Source: Mesorhizobium sp. M4B.F.Ca.ET.058.02.1.1 (lineage in GTDB: Bacteria; Pseudomonadota; Alphaproteobacteria; Rhizobiales; Rhizobiaceae). From it: 64,000 nucleotides of DNA. Positions 8,816 through 17,406 of this stretch are shown here, piece by piece; positions within the stretch are counted from its first letter, which is position 1, and each line of letters begins with the position of its first letter. Position numbers and translations under genes: made by a program. The stretch covers positions 3,038,001 through 3,102,000 of the forward strand of contig NZ_CP034450.1 of assembly GCF_003952505.1 (NCBI RefSeq). Reading direction: 5' to 3'. The notes below the pieces were generated by a model. That model made no database searches, was not told the DNA's origin, and worked only from the letters and a program-made list of their open reading frames with translations.

Positions 8816-9871
8816 CTATCCAAGTCCGGGGCCTACCCAGGCCGGCACCATTGCTCGACACTGTTGCGGCGATATCCCGTTGAAGGCCCTGAAGCACTTT
8901 GCAAAATGCGAGGCTGACATGAACCCGCAGGCGATGGCTATGTCGATGATGGACATGCGCGTGCCTTCGATCAGGCGCTTGGCATGGTCCGTGCGTATCC
9001 GCAGATAGTGCCGCACCGGCGGCACCTCGATATGAGCAGCAAACAAGCGTTCCAGTTGACGCCGCGACACTCCGGCCCGATGCGCAACCTCATCCATGGA
9101 GAGCGGAAATTCGACATTCTCCTCCATGATCCGCATTGCCATCAGAAGCTTGTCACTCACGCCGGCAAAGGCAAGACCTGAAGGCCCGGTCTGGCGGTTT
9201 GACCCCGAACGCTGACCTTCGACGGTCGCGTGCCGGCAGACCTCTTGAGCAATGTAGTCGCCTGCGTGGCTCCCGATCAGGTCGACTGCGAGGTCAAATG
9301 CCGCCAGCTCGCCAGCGCAAGTCGAATATTGCCCATCCTTGACGAACAGGGAATCTCGTATTCGCGGCTGGTTGAAAACTTCGGCAAATGCGGCGAGCCG
9401 GGACCAGTGGATCGTGCAGCGCGTTCCCGCAAGCAGACCGGTCTGCGCCAGCACCCATGTCGCCGTTCCAACCGCCGATATCGAAACGCCGCGGCGCGCA
9501 ATCGTGCGCAGAAATCCGTTGAGTTGTGGCGTCAGTTGCCGTTCGACCGGTTCGCCCGCCATTATCGCGAGCTGATCCGGCTTGCGATCGTCCGATCCGC
9601 AACCCAGCTCATCGATTGTTGCATCAACTGCAATTGAAAGGGCGTTGGCACCCTCCACGGGCCCAGCGTTCAGGCCCGCGATCCGCCAGCGGAACAGTGG
9701 CAGGCGCGATATCGTATTGGCGATGCGGAACGGTTCGATATAGGCGTGAAGCGCCAGATGCGAGAAGCCGGGCAACACCAAAACCACCAGCTCGAAGGGC
9801 CTGCCGGCTATCGCCGAAGTTCCCGGCGTGGCGGATGACTTCATGGCGCTTATGTTCGCGGACGCGTTCAT
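8816..9871 (-). CDS. GlxA family transcriptional regulator
   Basis: 351 residues. The N-terminal DJ-1/PfpI-like domain begins near residue 26 (FELVVLVLPGFSHLALHAYIEPF). The elbow position reads SAVGTATWVLAQTGLL and lacks the usual Cys, as in several non-catalytic sensor members. The C-terminal AraC HTH is clear (MDEVAHRAGVSRRQLERLF, IIDIAIACGFMSASHFAKCF). It is convergent with the preceding GlxA gene and lies 55 bases downstream of the MttB-family gene on the same strand, so it may be co-transcribed with that methyltransferase and regulate the same pathway. Confidence 0.88.
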   Translation of the reverse strand: MNASANISAMKSSATPGTSAIAGRPFELVVLVLPGFSHLALHAYIEPFRIANTISRLPLFRWRIAGLNAGPVEGANALSIAVDATIDELGCGSDDRKPDQLAIMAGEPVERQLTPQLNGFLRTIARRGVSISAVGTATWVLAQTGLLAGTRCTIHWSRLAAFAEVFNQPRIRDSLFVKDGQYSTCAGELAAFDLAVDLIGSHAGDYIAQEVCRHATVEGQRSGSNRQTGPSGLAFAGVSDKLLMAMRIMEENVEFPLSMDEVAHRAGVSRRQLERLFAAHIEVPPVRHYLRIRTDHAKRLIEGTRMSIIDIAIACGFMSASHFAKCFRAFNGISPQQCRAMVPAWVGPGLG

Positions 9872-9926
9872 CGGAGGCCGTGCATGGCGGTTGGGTTACC
9901 GAACATTCCGGGCTCGGGCTTCACCC

Positions 9927-11480
9927 TCAATATTCCTCGTTCAATGCATCGACCGCGGGAATCTCGCGCGATCGCCGGTCTATGTAAGCGCGCAGCTCCT
10001 CGTCCTTCGCGACATCTAGCGTGGGTTCTTCATACTCGGCCAGAAGCCGCCGGGCATGTTCCAGGGCGCGCACTTTGATGTCTTTGGAGCCGTCCGCGTA
10101 CCACTGCTCGATCGAATTGTTGTCGAAAAGCTTGGGGATGAAGAATGCCCGCTCGAAGTTGGCCTGCGTATGCGGATGGCCAAGATAGTGGCCGCCGGGG
10201 CCGACATCGCGGACAGCGGCCAAGGCTTCGTCTAAATCGTCCCACTGGATGCCTTGCGTCATCCGATAGCCCATCGAGCAGACCTCGGCGTCGACGACGA
10301 ACTTCGCGATCGAGCAGTGCATGCCGGCTTCGTTCCAGCCCGCCGAATGCCAGATGTAGTTGGCGCCCGACATCAGGACCGCCATCATGGTCATGGCGCT
10401 CTCATAGCCGGCCTGCGCATCGAAAACCTTGGCGCCGCCGAGCAGGTTGGACGTGCGCCAGGGCACGTTGTAGCGGCGAGCCATCTGGCCGATCATGAAG
10501 TTCATGAGCGAGATTTCCGGCGTGCCTGCCATCGGCGCGCCCGACTGCATCGACACCGTCGAAAGGTAGTGCCCGTAGATTGCCGGACAGCCCTTGCGTA
10601 TCACCTGTGTGTAAGCCAGCGCGGAAAGTGCCTCGGCGTTGAGCTGCGCTACCGCCGCAGCGGTGGAGGCCGGCGTGTTGGCGCCGCCGAGAACGAAGGG
10701 CGAGCACAGCACCGGCTGGTTGCGCCGGCAGAAGGCGCGCATGGCGCCGAGCATGACCTGGTCCCAGACCAGCGGCGAATTGCCGTTGCAATTGCCTGTC
10801 GTGACGGCGTGCGTCTCGAGAAAACCCTCGCCGAAGAGGATCTCGCACATGTCGAGCACATCCTCGGCGTTCTTGGGCGAGGTGGTCATGCCCATGAAGA
10901 TCTTGTCGGAATGCTTCATCGACGAATAGGTGATGTGCAGGTGCCGATGCGCGACGACAAGGTCCATCGGCTCAACGATGTGGTGCGCCGACGAATGCAG
11001 CGCCGGCATCATGTGCGCGAGCTTGTGGAAGGTGCCGAGGTCGGCGATCGTCGGGCCGCGCCTGACATCATCGAGGTCGCGCATGAAGGGCGCGCCGGTC
11101 ATCGGCACGAAGATCGACTTCGGCCCGCCGAGCTCGACATTCTTCGCCGGGTCGCGGGCGAAGTATTCGATCCTGGAAGGAATGGTCTTGATGAGCTCCA
11201 TGACCAGGCCGCGATCAAGATGGACCCTGTCATCCGCGCGCACGTCGGCTCCGGCCCTCTTCCAGTCCTCGATCGCGATCGGGTCGCGAAACACAACGCC
11301 GACGTCTTCGAGGATCGCGAGTGAAGCCTGGTGAATGCGCTCGACCTGCTCGGCATCCATAGGCTCCAGCACCGGCAGGCCGCGCTTCAGCGTCGGCAGC
11401 ATGTCGATCTTCGGTGCCGTGCGGATGGTCCGCCGCGCTTCCCGCCCTCCCCTACGAGAAACTTGCAGTTGAGCAGTCAT
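9927..11480 (-). CDS. trimethylamine methyltransferase (MttB) family protein, non-pyrrolysine
   Basis: 517 residues, full length for the MttB superfamily. Landmarks include ILEDVGVVFRDP, NVELGGPKSIFVPMTGAPFMRDLDD, MTTSPKNAEDVLDMC, VTTGNCNGNSPLVWDQ and GANYIWHSAGWNEAGM. No in-frame amber codon is present, so it belongs to the non-Pyl group, which includes the glycine betaine methyltransferase MtgB. Members transfer a methyl group from a quaternary amine to a corrinoid protein. No corrinoid protein or MtrH/MtqA-like gene is nearby, which is common for rhizobial copies whose biochemistry is unresolved. Its promoter shares a motif with the SDR operon upstream. Confidence 0.9.
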   Translation of the reverse strand: MTAQLQVSRRGGREARRTIRTAPKIDMLPTLKRGLPVLEPMDAEQVERIHQASLAILEDVGVVFRDPIAIEDWKRAGADVRADDRVHLDRGLVMELIKTIPSRIEYFARDPAKNVELGGPKSIFVPMTGAPFMRDLDDVRRGPTIADLGTFHKLAHMMPALHSSAHHIVEPMDLVVAHRHLHITYSSMKHSDKIFMGMTTSPKNAEDVLDMCEILFGEGFLETHAVTTGNCNGNSPLVWDQVMLGAMRAFCRRNQPVLCSPFVLGGANTPASTAAAVAQLNAEALSALAYTQVIRKGCPAIYGHYLSTVSMQSGAPMAGTPEISLMNFMIGQMARRYNVPWRTSNLLGGAKVFDAQAGYESAMTMMAVLMSGANYIWHSAGWNEAGMHCSIAKFVVDAEVCSMGYRMTQGIQWDDLDEALAAVRDVGPGGHYLGHPHTQANFERAFFIPKLFDNNSIEQWYADGSKDIKVRALEHARRLLAEYEEPTLDVAKDEELRAYIDRRSREIPAVDALNEEY

Positions 11481-11557
11481 GACGCGGCCTCCAAGAGAAA
11501 TTGTGCGGCCCTTGTGAGCCGGCCGGAACTATTGCCGGAAGCAGCGGATTTCACCTA

Positions 11558-11583
11558 CTGCAAAAGTCTCACGCGCCTGTTGA
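11558..11583 (-). promoter_or_regulatory. shared motif upstream of mttB-family gene (copy A)
   Basis: The plus strand reads CTGCAAAAGTCTCAC (11558-11572), five bases, then TGTTGA. The same 15-mer, 5-base gap and TGTTGA occur 1.8 kb away upstream of the SDR gene that starts at 13313. Copy A is about 80-100 bases before the mttB-family start. Candidate binding site for a shared regulator such as the neighbouring LysR protein. Confidence 0.5.
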
Positions 11584-11737
11584 CTAAAGCGCGGAAAGGC
11601 CGAGTCTCCGACCTCCCGCCGCTAAGCCGCGGCCGCTGGCAACACCATCGGAATTCACCCTTCTGCTTGGTCGGGCTCGTCCCTGATCCAGGGGCGAGTT
11701 GCGCGCAAAGCCGGTACGGATTGCCGGGTTCTCAGCC

Positions 11738-12502
11738 TCAAGAGACCGGCAGCGGCAGCTTCTTTGTGCGCCCACCATCGATGACGTAGACTTGGCCGGT
11801 GACGAAGGCGCTTTCGTCCGAGGCCAGCCAGACTGCGAGGTTTCCGACGTCGGTCGGCTGGCCGAGACGCCCGACCGGATGCATGACAAGCAGCTCCCTA
11901 CGGACGCGATCCCTGTCGGCCATGCTGTCAATGTAGGCTTCGCTAAGGTCGGAATTGATCCAGCCTGGCGCGATGGCGTTGCAGCGGATGCCCTCGTGCC
12001 CATGGTCAACGGCGACCGCCGCCGTGAAGCCGTGAATGCCCGCTTTCGAGGCTGAATAGGCTGGATGCCCGGGATTGGACGCCAGCCCTTCGATCGAGCC
12101 GATGTTGACGATGCTTGCGCAGGGCCGCTTCCGAAGGTGCGGCATTGCCGCCTTTGTCAGCAGAAACGGGGCCTTCAGGTTGATGTCCATCATCTGGTCC
12201 CAGTCGGCCTCGGTCATCTCGTCGACCGTCTTCTCGAACATGATGCCGGCGTTGTTGACGAGGATATCCAAGCCACCAAACCGTTCGACGACGGTCTCGA
12301 CGGCAGCAGCAATGTCCCGGGAATTGGAGAGATCCGCCTTCACGTAGATGACACCCTCGTTGAGCATCGTCTCAGGCGGCGAGTTCCTCTGGACAATGGC
12401 GACTTTTGCGCCCGCCTCCACAAAGCGCTGGGTGATGCCGGCGCCGATACCGCGCCCGCCGCCGGTGATGATTGCGATCTTGCCTGCCAGTCTGTCAGCC
12501 AT
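11738..12502 (-). CDS. SDR family NAD(P)-dependent oxidoreductase
   Basis: 254 residues, classical short-chain dehydrogenase/reductase. It contains the TGGGRGIG cofactor motif (residues ~13-20), NNAG at ~88, and the catalytic S...YSASK tetrad (VNIGSIEGLASNPGHPAYSASK). It ends SDESAFVTGQVYVIDGG as usual. The gene is seven bases after the stop of another SDR gene on the same strand, so the two are an operon. It probably oxidises a hydroxyl intermediate of the compound handled by the mttB-family gene downstream; substrate unknown. Confidence 0.9.
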   Translation of the reverse strand: MADRLAGKIAIITGGGRGIGAGITQRFVEAGAKVAIVQRNSPPETMLNEGVIYVKADLSNSRDIAAAVETVVERFGGLDILVNNAGIMFEKTVDEMTEADWDQMMDINLKAPFLLTKAAMPHLRKRPCASIVNIGSIEGLASNPGHPAYSASKAGIHGFTAAVAVDHGHEGIRCNAIAPGWINSDLSEAYIDSMADRDRVRRELLVMHPVGRLGQPTDVGNLAVWLASDESAFVTGQVYVIDGGRTKKLPLPVS

Positions 12503-12509
12503 GGTGTCC

Positions 12510-13313
12510 TCAATAGACCGGCTTTGCGCCGTTCACTTCGACCGTCGTGCCGGCAATGTAGCGGGCGGCGTCGGAACTCAGAAAGTAGACCACCTCGGCT
12601 ATGTCTTCCGGCTCGGCGATCCGGCCGAGCGGCACCGTGCTGTTGAGCTCCGCTATGGCGGTGTCGGGATTGAAACCGCGCTTGGCGAAGCCGGTGCGCA
12701 GCATCGGCGTGTTGACCTCGTTCGGGCACACCGCATTGACCCGTATCCCATCGCCGGCATGATCGCGGCCAAGACATTTGGAGAACGCCGCCACGGCCGC
12801 TTTGCTGGTGCAGTAGGCCGCGTGGCCGGGCCCGGGATAAAGTCCCCAGCAGGATGCGATGTTCACGATCGCGCCGCCGCCATGACCCTTCATATGACGA
12901 ATGGCGCGCCGGCAGGTGTAGAAGATCGACTTCAGATTGATGTCGAACGTCCGCTCCCAGTCGTCGTCGGTCGTCTCGAGGATGTTCCCGCGGGTGATGA
13001 TGCCGGCATTGTTGATGAGCACGTCCAGACGCCCTGTGGCCTGGATGGCGTATTCGATCAAATCCTCGCAATAGGCCTTGTCGCGAAGATCGCCGGCCTT
13101 GCTCCAGACCTTCTGCTCACTTCGGTTGAGCTCGGCGGCGAGCTTGTCCAGCCCCGCCTGGTCGGCGTCGCCGGCGACCACACGATAGCCGTTGGCAATG
13201 AACTGCCTGGAGAGCACTTGGCCGATGCCCCCGGCCGCGCCTGTTATCACCACCGTCTTCTTCTCAGTATCCGTCATCGCTCGAGCCATATTTTGAGGGA
13301 GAATTCGGCTCAT
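12510..13313 (-). CDS. SDR family NAD(P)-dependent oxidoreductase
   Basis: 267 residues. Cofactor motif TGAAGGIG, NNAG, and the catalytic Y-C-T-S-K (GHAAYCTSKAAVAAFSK). The ATG at 13313 has a GGAG six bases upstream; ATGs at 13289 and 13277 are alternatives nearer to the fold. It is the first gene of a two-SDR operon and is divergent from a LysR regulator, with a shared motif located about 40 bases upstream. Inferred to be a step in quaternary-amine or polyol catabolism together with its neighbour. Confidence 0.88.
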   Translation of the reverse strand: MSRILPQNMARAMTDTEKKTVVITGAAGGIGQVLSRQFIANGYRVVAGDADQAGLDKLAAELNRSEQKVWSKAGDLRDKAYCEDLIEYAIQATGRLDVLINNAGIITRGNILETTDDDWERTFDINLKSIFYTCRRAIRHMKGHGGGAIVNIASCWGLYPGPGHAAYCTSKAAVAAFSKCLGRDHAGDGIRVNAVCPNEVNTPMLRTGFAKRGFNPDTAIAELNSTVPLGRIAEPEDIAEVVYFLSSDAARYIAGTTVEVNGAKPVY

Positions 13314-13350
13314 ATTCTCCGAACCACCGCCGAACGCCAGCGGCGCAAGC

Positions 13351-13376
13351 CTGCAAAAGTCTCACCTCCTTGTTGA
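13351..13376 (-). promoter_or_regulatory. shared motif upstream of SDR operon (copy B)
   Basis: CTGCAAAAGTCTCAC at 13351-13365, then five bases and TGTTGA, matching copy A at 11558-11583. It lies between the divergent SDR operon and the lysR-type gene, the typical location of a LysR operator, about 40 bases upstream of the SDR start. Confidence 0.5.
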
Positions 13377-13604
13377 GTTACGCGGCGGTCGACAGCGGCG
13401 TCGGACGCTGATTGGAAGGCGTCGGGGATCGCGACGGGTTGGTTCGTCGGATTCTCCTATGATCCGCCGCGAAGGGTTGGGATCGCGGCCATAGTCTGCC
13501 GAAACGCGGGCTATCGCATCGCTCGAAAAACGGCTTTCGGACAGATTGGCCTCTCTTGCTCAAGCTGTCGCGCCGCGCGATCATTGAACTGTTGGGAGCT
13601 TGAG

Positions 13605-14516
13605 ATGGTTCGCCGCTACTACGATCTGCCGTCCTTGACCGCCTTGGCGGTTTTCGAGGCGTCCGCCCGGCACCTGTCGTTCAAGCTGGCGGCGGCGGAA
13701 CTGAACGTCACTCCAGGCGCCGTCAGCCGGCAGATCAAAGCGATCGAGGACGAGCTCGGAGTGCCGCTCTTTACCCGGCTGGGGACCGGCGTGGCGCTGA
13801 CAAGCGCGGGCGAGGACCTTTACGGCGTGCTCGCCAGCGGCTTCTCGCGAGCCGCCGACATCGTCCGAAATGTGAAGCGCGGCGATCGTTCGAGGAACGT
13901 TACTTTGGCCTGCTCGGATGCCCTCGCATCGATGTGGCTGATCCCGCGCATGCCGGACTTCTGGACGCGGCACCCGGATATTTCCGTCGACCACCTGATC
14001 TCCGACGATCCTCGCGACTACCGCCGCGCCGAAGTCGAATTGCGCATTCGCTACGGATTTGGATCGTGGCCGGACGAGAATGCCGAGCTGCTTTTCGACG
14101 AGACCATCTACCCCGTTTGCGGGCCTGGCTTTGCGAGCAGGCACCGCGATGCAACCGCGCAATCGCTGGCTGACCTGCCGCTGCTGCATGTTGATTGGGT
14201 TGATCCCGACTGGGCCGGCTGGGACGAGGTTTTGCGGCGCGCAGGCGTGCCGCACGGTTCGACCAGAGGTCGGCGCTTCGGCAAGTTCTTCGTGGCGCTG
14301 CAGGCCGCCCAGGCCGACCAGGGCGTTGCCGTTGGCTGGCACCGCCTGGTCGAGGCGCAGATCGACGAAGGCAAGCTGGTCAGGCTGACGGATCTGGAGC
14401 TGCCGGCGCCGGGCGGCTACTACCTCACCTGGAATGACAACCGCATGCTTTCCCCCGCTGCCGAAAGCCTGCGCGGCTGGATTCGGGAAATAGCGGCACA
14501 GGAGCGGGGAAGCTAG
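13605..14516 (+). CDS. LysR family transcriptional regulator (GcvA-like)
   Basis: 303 residues from ATG 13605, which has GGGAG upstream. The N-terminal winged HTH is typical of the GcvA/AmpR branch (PSLTALAVFEASARHLSFKLAAAELNVTPGAVSRQIKAIED). A LysR substrate-binding domain follows from ~residue 90. It is divergent from the SDR operon, so it probably controls that operon and possibly the mttB-family gene, whose promoters share a motif. Confidence 0.9.
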   Translation: MVRRYYDLPSLTALAVFEASARHLSFKLAAAELNVTPGAVSRQIKAIEDELGVPLFTRLGTGVALTSAGEDLYGVLASGFSRAADIVRNVKRGDRSRNVTLACSDALASMWLIPRMPDFWTRHPDISVDHLISDDPRDYRRAEVELRIRYGFGSWPDENAELLFDETIYPVCGPGFASRHRDATAQSLADLPLLHVDWVDPDWAGWDEVLRRAGVPHGSTRGRRFGKFFVALQAAQADQGVAVGWHRLVEAQIDEGKLVRLTDLELPAPGGYYLTWNDNRMLSPAAESLRGWIREIAAQERGS

Positions 14517-14674
14517 AACTCCCCGCCGCGATGCCGCTGCATCTCCCATTGACCAGCCAGACGATCCCTGCCAAACCGCGCCCCCGCATTGTGACAGGCT
14601 GTTGCGCGCCGTGTCGGAACCAATCCAATCGGCACTGGTTTCGATCTTGAAGGGACCGCAACGCGAGCGGAAAG

Positions 14675-14893
14675 ATGGTTGAAATTTACAGCTTCGAAAT
14701 GGACAAGGCGCGGCAGCGTGCCGGCCGAGCGGAACTGGCCCTGGAACGGGCTGAAAAACTGCTGGAGGGGGACGGCAACGTCGCTGTCAATTTGGCCCTG
14801 TGCTGCAGGATCAGAGGTGCGCAGCGGCGCGTGAGCGAGGCCAAGGCACGGCTGAAGAAGATCGAGTCCGCCAGAAGACTTCGCACCGGTTGA
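14675..14893 (+). CDS. small helical hypothetical protein
   Basis: 72 residues, rich in Arg, Ala, Glu and Lys with heptad-like spacing (RAGRAELALERAEKLLEG, RVSEAKARLKKIESARR), so probably a coiled coil. There are two Cys in LALCCRIRG. No family is recognised. It sits alone between a lysR and a glxA-type gene. It could be spurious, but composition and codon pattern are consistent with coding. Confidence 0.4.
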   Translation: MVEIYSFEMDKARQRAGRAELALERAEKLLEGDGNVAVNLALCCRIRGAQRRVSEAKARLKKIESARRLRTG

Positions 14894-15208
14894 TCGGATA
14901 TTAGCAAATGTAACTGCGAGCGCGGCGGCGCGTGTGCTAGATTAGGATGTGCTGGTGTTCTCCTGGGAGGAACCGTCGTTGAGTATTGCATCCAAGCTCG
15001 CCGCAATGTCGGCGGGGCTGCTCGCTAGGCGTGTAGCCGCCGCCGCTCAACCCACTGCTGCCGTCAAACCCATCCGGTCATCGCTCGCCGACATTCCTCT
15101 CCGGCGCCAGCCTCTTCCGTTCAGGCCACGACCGCCGATCCGACCGTGCAGCAATATGTGACCTGAAGCCTGTCAATCGCCGCACTGCTGCGCCTGGTGG
15201 TATTGAGT
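14894..15208. other. intergenic stretch, possible remnant ORF
   Basis: 315 bases with no convincing gene. A GGGAGGA at about 14968 precedes a TTG that opens a 60-codon frame with a signal-like Ala/Leu-rich start (ASKLAAMSAGLLARRVAAAA) that soon becomes Pro/Arg-rich low complexity; this may be the remnant of a secreted protein gene. No repeat or RNA structure stood out. Confidence 0.3.
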
Positions 15209-16219
15209 CTATCTATCGACAAGGCTCGTGCCGCCGGCAACCGCCGATCGCAGTTTGCTCGGCGGCATTCCAAATGTCTCCCGGAAAACCCTGGAGAAAT
15301 GCGACGCGTTCTCGAAGCCGACTTCGATGGCGATGTCGAGCATCGGCACGCTGGTCTCGAGTAGAAGCTGCTTTGCCCGCTCGAGGCGCACCTTCTTGTA
15401 GACGAGCGCCGGGGAGGTTTTCGTCTTCTCCATGAACAAGCGTTCCAGCTGCCTTCGCGACAATCCAACCGATGCCGCGATCTCGGATATCGAGATTGTA
15501 TTCTCGATATGGTTTTCCATCGCAATCAGCGCCGCCTGAAGCCGCGGATCGTTGCATTCGATCGAGAGCGGTCGGCGCGGCTGGATGTGCAAGGCCGGGC
15601 GCGCCTTGTCGATCTGCAGGACCTCGAGCGCATTTCTTTCGGCGCGTTCGCTGATATGACGCCTCACGATCGATGCTGCCATGTCCGCGGCACTGCTGCC
15701 GCCGGCGCACGATCCCCTCGTCCGATCGAGGTTGAAGATGCGGTCCGACCTGACTTCGTGATCCGGGAAGCGCTGACGGAATGCCTGGTAGTGCAGCCAG
15801 CTGACGCAGGTCCGATGGAACTTCATCAGGCCGGCGTCCGCAAGCACGAAGGTCCCCGTGCAGACGCCGATCAATGGCACTTTGCTGGCGGCTGCCTTCT
15901 TGAGATAGCGGACCGTCTCGTCGTCGACCGGGAACTCGGTGTTCAACAGCCCGCCGACGACGACGATATAGTCGAACAGACTGGGGTCCACAAGATCCGA
16001 TGTCGGCGCGACCTGCACGCCGCAGCTGGAGGTGATCAGATGCCGAGTGCTGGCCAGAACCTGCCAATCGGCAAAGATGCGGCCCGACCGGTCCGCCTCG
16101 TCGCTGGCCAGACGCAGCGTATCGACGAACAAGGCGAAGGCTGAAAGGGTGAACGAACGCGCGAGCACAAAACCGATTTTCAGTCGGTTCATCTCGGCAA
16201 TTCCGCTTGCGGATTTCAT
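15209..16219 (-). CDS. GlxA family transcriptional regulator
   Basis: 336 residues. DJ-1/PfpI-like domain from ~residue 12 (LKIGFVLARSFTLSAFALFVDTLRLAS) with elbow GVCTGTFVLADAG. The C-terminal AraC HTH includes ISEIAASVGLSRRQLERLF and MLDIAIEVGFENASHFSRVF. ATG 16219 has an AAGGA upstream; ATG 16192 is an alternative. It lies just downstream of the hydroxyproline-type operon on the same strand and is the likely activator of that operon or of its transporter. Confidence 0.88.
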   Translation of the reverse strand: MKSASGIAEMNRLKIGFVLARSFTLSAFALFVDTLRLASDEADRSGRIFADWQVLASTRHLITSSCGVQVAPTSDLVDPSLFDYIVVVGGLLNTEFPVDDETVRYLKKAAASKVPLIGVCTGTFVLADAGLMKFHRTCVSWLHYQAFRQRFPDHEVRSDRIFNLDRTRGSCAGGSSAADMAASIVRRHISERAERNALEVLQIDKARPALHIQPRRPLSIECNDPRLQAALIAMENHIENTISISEIAASVGLSRRQLERLFMEKTKTSPALVYKKVRLERAKQLLLETSVPMLDIAIEVGFENASHFSRVFRETFGMPPSKLRSAVAGGTSLVDR

Positions 16220-16371
16220 CGATCGTTTCCTTCGCTTCGGCCACTTGCGGCTTCGAGGCTCGTCGCCCGCGCTGCTATCCTACCGGCAAAATTGTGGCCA
16301 TGATGCCGGCGGAATAGTCGCACTGATGCTCCATGAACGACATGACGACCTCAGGCTGAAGCGAGCGGCCT

Positions 16372-17355
16372 CTACGCAATCTGGAATCCATGGGCCAGGG
16401 GATCGCGGTCATCGACGAATATCGTGTTGTGACCGATGATGCGGGCCCAGCCGCCGACGCTTGGCGTGATCCCCTTGAAAGGACCGATGTCGGTCTCCGC
16501 CTCGACGCGGCCTTCGAACACCGTGCCGATCAGGCTTTCCTGGCGGAAAATGTCACCGACCTTCAGCCGGCCCTTGCCATGGAGTTGCGCCATGCGTGCC
16601 GAGGTGCCAGTGCCGCCCGGCGAACGGTCGATCGCCTTGTCGCCATAGAACACCGCGCCGCGGCCGTCGGCATTTCTGGTTGACGGCTTGTCGCACCAGA
16701 TGGCGTGGTGCACGCCGCGGATCCTTTCATCGTCGGGATGAACCGGATCGCAGACTGGTTCGAGGGCCTCGCGAAGACTGCGGCTGAGACCCACGATGTC
16801 GCTGGCCGACAGGCCGTCGATGCCCCGCCACGACTCTTGCGGCTCAACGACAGCGTAGAAGTTGCCGCCATAGGCGATGTCGACGACGAGCCGGCCGAGG
16901 CCAGGGACATCGACGGCGACATCCGCGGCATGCAGGTAACTGGCGACGTTGAACATAAGGACGGAGTCAACGAATTCGCCCGGCTTTTCGTACCGGATGT
17001 CAACCCGTCCCGCGGGCGTCTCGATGGAAAGCCTGTCCGGGACCCGGGGCGTCACCAGGCCTTCCTCGATTGCCGCCGTCACCGTCCGGGCACATCGGCA
17101 GGCAGCCGCTGACCTCGATGAAGATGACGGCGAAATCGCAGTCCTCGCGATATGCCGGGTAGATGATCGCGCCGACATGATGTCGTGTCCACGCGGTTCG
17201 AACATCAGTGCCTGCCGGATCCAGTCATGATCGCGCATGAAGAGTTCACGCCTCTCGGCGATCGGGGCGTGGGGCAGCAAGGGGCCACCCCCTGCAACGA
17301 GCCGAACCGGATTGCCGCACGTATGGGAATCGATGCAGAAGAAGCTGCGGCGCAT
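16372..17355 (-). pseudogene. proline racemase/4-hydroxyproline epimerase family gene with frame-disrupting indels
   Basis: The open frame is 327 codons, near full length, and both ends match the proline racemase family (CIDSHTCGNPVRLV..., LMFEPRGHDIMS..., AIDRSPGGTGTSARMAQLHGKG). Between about 17186 and 17082 the frame is shifted. Reading one frame over restores family sequence AIIYPAYREDCDFAVIFIE and SGCLPMC, then four bases (CCGG) join directly to TVTAAIEEG. A one-base loss after ATGTCG and a deletion replacing the Gly-His-Gly part of the catalytic MCGH motif cancel in length, so the ORF stays open but the first active-site region is scrambled. The second catalytic Cys position is also Gly (SPGGTGT). 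Probably non-functional, or a sequencing error in part. Last gene of the operon. Confidence 0.7.
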
Positions 17356-17406
17356 GATCTCTCTCTTTGCCGTACCGGCTCAACTTTCACATTGCGCGGC
17401 CAGGGC

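Noticed and set aside
9927..11480. Pyrrolysine-containing MttB
   Set aside because: The frame is open for its full length with no internal amber codon.
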